A stretch of 64,000 bases of DNA. Origin: Luzula sylvatica. Its lineage: Eukaryota > Streptophyta > Magnoliopsida > Poales > Juncaceae. The notes beneath the pieces are model-generated. The model was given only the letters and a program-made list of their open reading frames with translations. It searched no databases and was not told where the DNA came from. The position numbers were made by a program, and so were the translations under genes. The number at the start of each line of letters is the position of its first letter. Position 1 is the first letter of the stretch. Below are positions 62,663 through 64,000 of this stretch, piece by piece. The stretch covers positions 30,976,527 to 31,040,526 of the forward strand of contig OX326959.1 of assembly GCA_946800325.1 (NCBI GenBank). The letters run 5' to 3'.

Positions 62663-62832
62663 GAGTAATGATACAGACCACACCTTTTAGACCACGAATT
62701 AACCACACCTGCCACGTGGCAGCCAGCTATTGGCTGCACGTTTCCATTACTTTTTCTGCAGCCAATAGCTGGCTGCCACGTGGCAGGTGTGGTTAATTCG
62801 TGGTCTAAAAGGTGTGGTCTGTATCATTACTC
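62663..62832. mobile_element. Hairpin MITE, copy 2 (170 bp, perfect 76-bp arms)
   Basis: Same element in direct tandem with copy 1, separated by attttg, a sequence that also precedes copy 1. By eye the two 76-bp arms are perfectly complementary. Perfect arms suggest recent origin or gene conversion. The arms contain gccacgtggc. Confidence 0.93.
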
Positions 62833-62878
62833 TGAATTTTAGTTTACATCATATTTAGCCTATGTGAGTTGTGAGTGT

Positions 62879-63541
62879 TAGGGCTGCAACTTTAGCTCGT
62901 GGCTCGTGGCTCGCTCGAGCTCGACTCGATAATAGTTCGATAATAGCTCGCTCGATATTAACTCAAAATTAAACGAGCCGAGCTAGCTCGAATGCTTATT
63001 GAGCCGAGCTTGAGCCAGACTCAGCTCGCTCTTATTAAGCTCGAAAAGAATTTGAGCTCGATTTAAAAAATTAAATATTTTTATCATAATTAATTCATAT
63101 TATATATATTATTATTATTTGAAAATTTTATAAAGAAAACTTTATCTTCATAATAATTCCAAGTCAGGTTACAACTTAGGTCATAAAAAGAATATTAACT
63201 AATGGAGACAAATTAATAATATCAAGTCCAAATCCAATTTTTTTTTATGTTTTGTCTTATATGTTTGATTTATTATTGTTATGTTTTAAGATAGTTTGGT
63301 ATTTAAAATATTTTTTGTTTATTCGCAATTATTATAATTTTTTTAATTAAAATTCAAGTTGTTTTTTTAATTGAGCTACTGTTGAGCCGAGCCGAGCTAG
63401 CTCGAATTAGAACGAGCCGAGCTTGAGCATGATTTTTTAGCTCGAACCATAATTCTAAACGAGCCGAGCCAGCTCGAATAAGTTCCGAGCCGAGCTTGAG
63501 CTTGGCACAGCTCGCTCGAGCTCGGCTCGTTTGCAGCCCTA
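62879..63541. mobile_element. hAT-like MITE, 663 bp, with GAGCTCG-rich arms
   Basis: The ends tagggctgcaac and gtttgcagcccta are inverted. A perfect 8-bp target duplication, gtgagtgt, lies at 62,871-62,878 and 63,542-63,549. Arms carry many 'cgagccgagct' and 'agctcgctcgagctcg' motifs, with an AT-rich core at 63,060-63,370. There is no coding capacity. Confidence 0.93.
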
Positions 63542-63549
63542 GTGAGTGT

Positions 63550-64000
63550 GACCAGTGTCAATATTTGCGCTAGAAGTTCATATTCTCACTTGTTTATTTC
63601 ATATTTTTATGTTTCAAAATGATAAACAATATTTGTGATATACACAATAAAACATTTGATTAATATTAGTCTTAGTTAGTATGATATAGAAAAATATTTT
63701 GAGTGCCTTATACTTTGTGTAAATAATACACTCTAGAAAATCAAGAAGAAGAAAATGAAAAATAATAAATCTTGTTATGATTTTGACATTTAGTCTCTAT
63801 ATAATAATTAACATAAGTAATTACTATGCTAATTATTATATGGTACATAATTAATTAATATATGTCATATGATTGACATATAAATTAATTGGTGATTATA
63901 TGATACATCATTTTTTGTAATTAATTGGGTGATACATTATTTTTAAATCACCATTCACGTAATCAACAAAGATCAATTTATTGTTAGAAATATCCGAAAT
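63550..64000. other. AT-rich terminal interval without recognised genes
   Basis: Low-complexity runs of taattaa (63,805-63,950) could form small hairpins. There is no coding or RNA gene signal. Confidence 0.5.

Overview
The window looks like repeat-dominated plant chromatin, probably from a eudicot and probably (peri)centromeric. The support is a very large AT-rich satellite array with higher-order structure, followed by a dense nest of plant-type transposable elements: a Ty1/copia LTR element primed by initiator tRNA-Met, a 9-bp-TSD MULE, a Helitron, and hAT-like MITEs with 8-bp TSDs. I cannot name the species. I see no intact protein-coding gene, no rRNA or tRNA gene and no CRISPR array. 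The recurrent 60-codon open frames in the first 26 kb are a by-product of the satellite.

Layout. Positions 1 to about 35,782 are one tandem array of a ~368-bp monomer, open at the left edge of the window. Three monomer types (A, B, C) alternate as AB (736 bp) and ABC (1,104 bp) higher-order units. Larger duplications are stacked on these (2,492 bp, ~5,154 bp offset, 2,902 bp). The last ~7 kb is an older-looking, more divergent flank. After a short AT-rich junction comes a ~1.5-kb palindromic element (36,106-37,632), then ~1 kb with no recognised content.

Positions 38,643-50,415 are a giant foldback (inverted-repeat) element. Each ~2.8-kb arm carries the same fragment of a spliced plant gene (four candidate exons), and GC-rich minisatellites flank the central loop. 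Its right arm was later invaded by a 2,246-bp MULE (perfect 9-bp TSD), an ~0.85-kb unclassified insertion, and a 2,701-bp non-autonomous Helitron full of short tandem repeats. The uninterrupted left arm serves as the empty-site record for all three.

Positions 50,416-51,183 hold what looks like the 5' end of a broken gene (minus strand) with a GA microsatellite. Positions 51,184-59,244 are a plus-strand Ty1/copia retrotransposon. It has both LTRs, a PBS, a leader packed with a near-palindromic 16-bp motif, and decayed gag, integrase, reverse transcriptase and RNase H. An in-frame loss removes the reverse transcriptase catalytic segment. The right end (59,245-64,000) is AT-rich DNA with five MITEs: two hAT-like elements with perfect 8-bp TSDs, one AT-rich element, and a tandem pair of hairpin MITEs, one of which has perfect 76-bp arms.

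There is no operon-like cooperation between genes. The story is satellite expansion by nested duplication, gene-fragment capture by elements, and successive insertion, with the inverted repeats as possible sources of double-stranded RNA.
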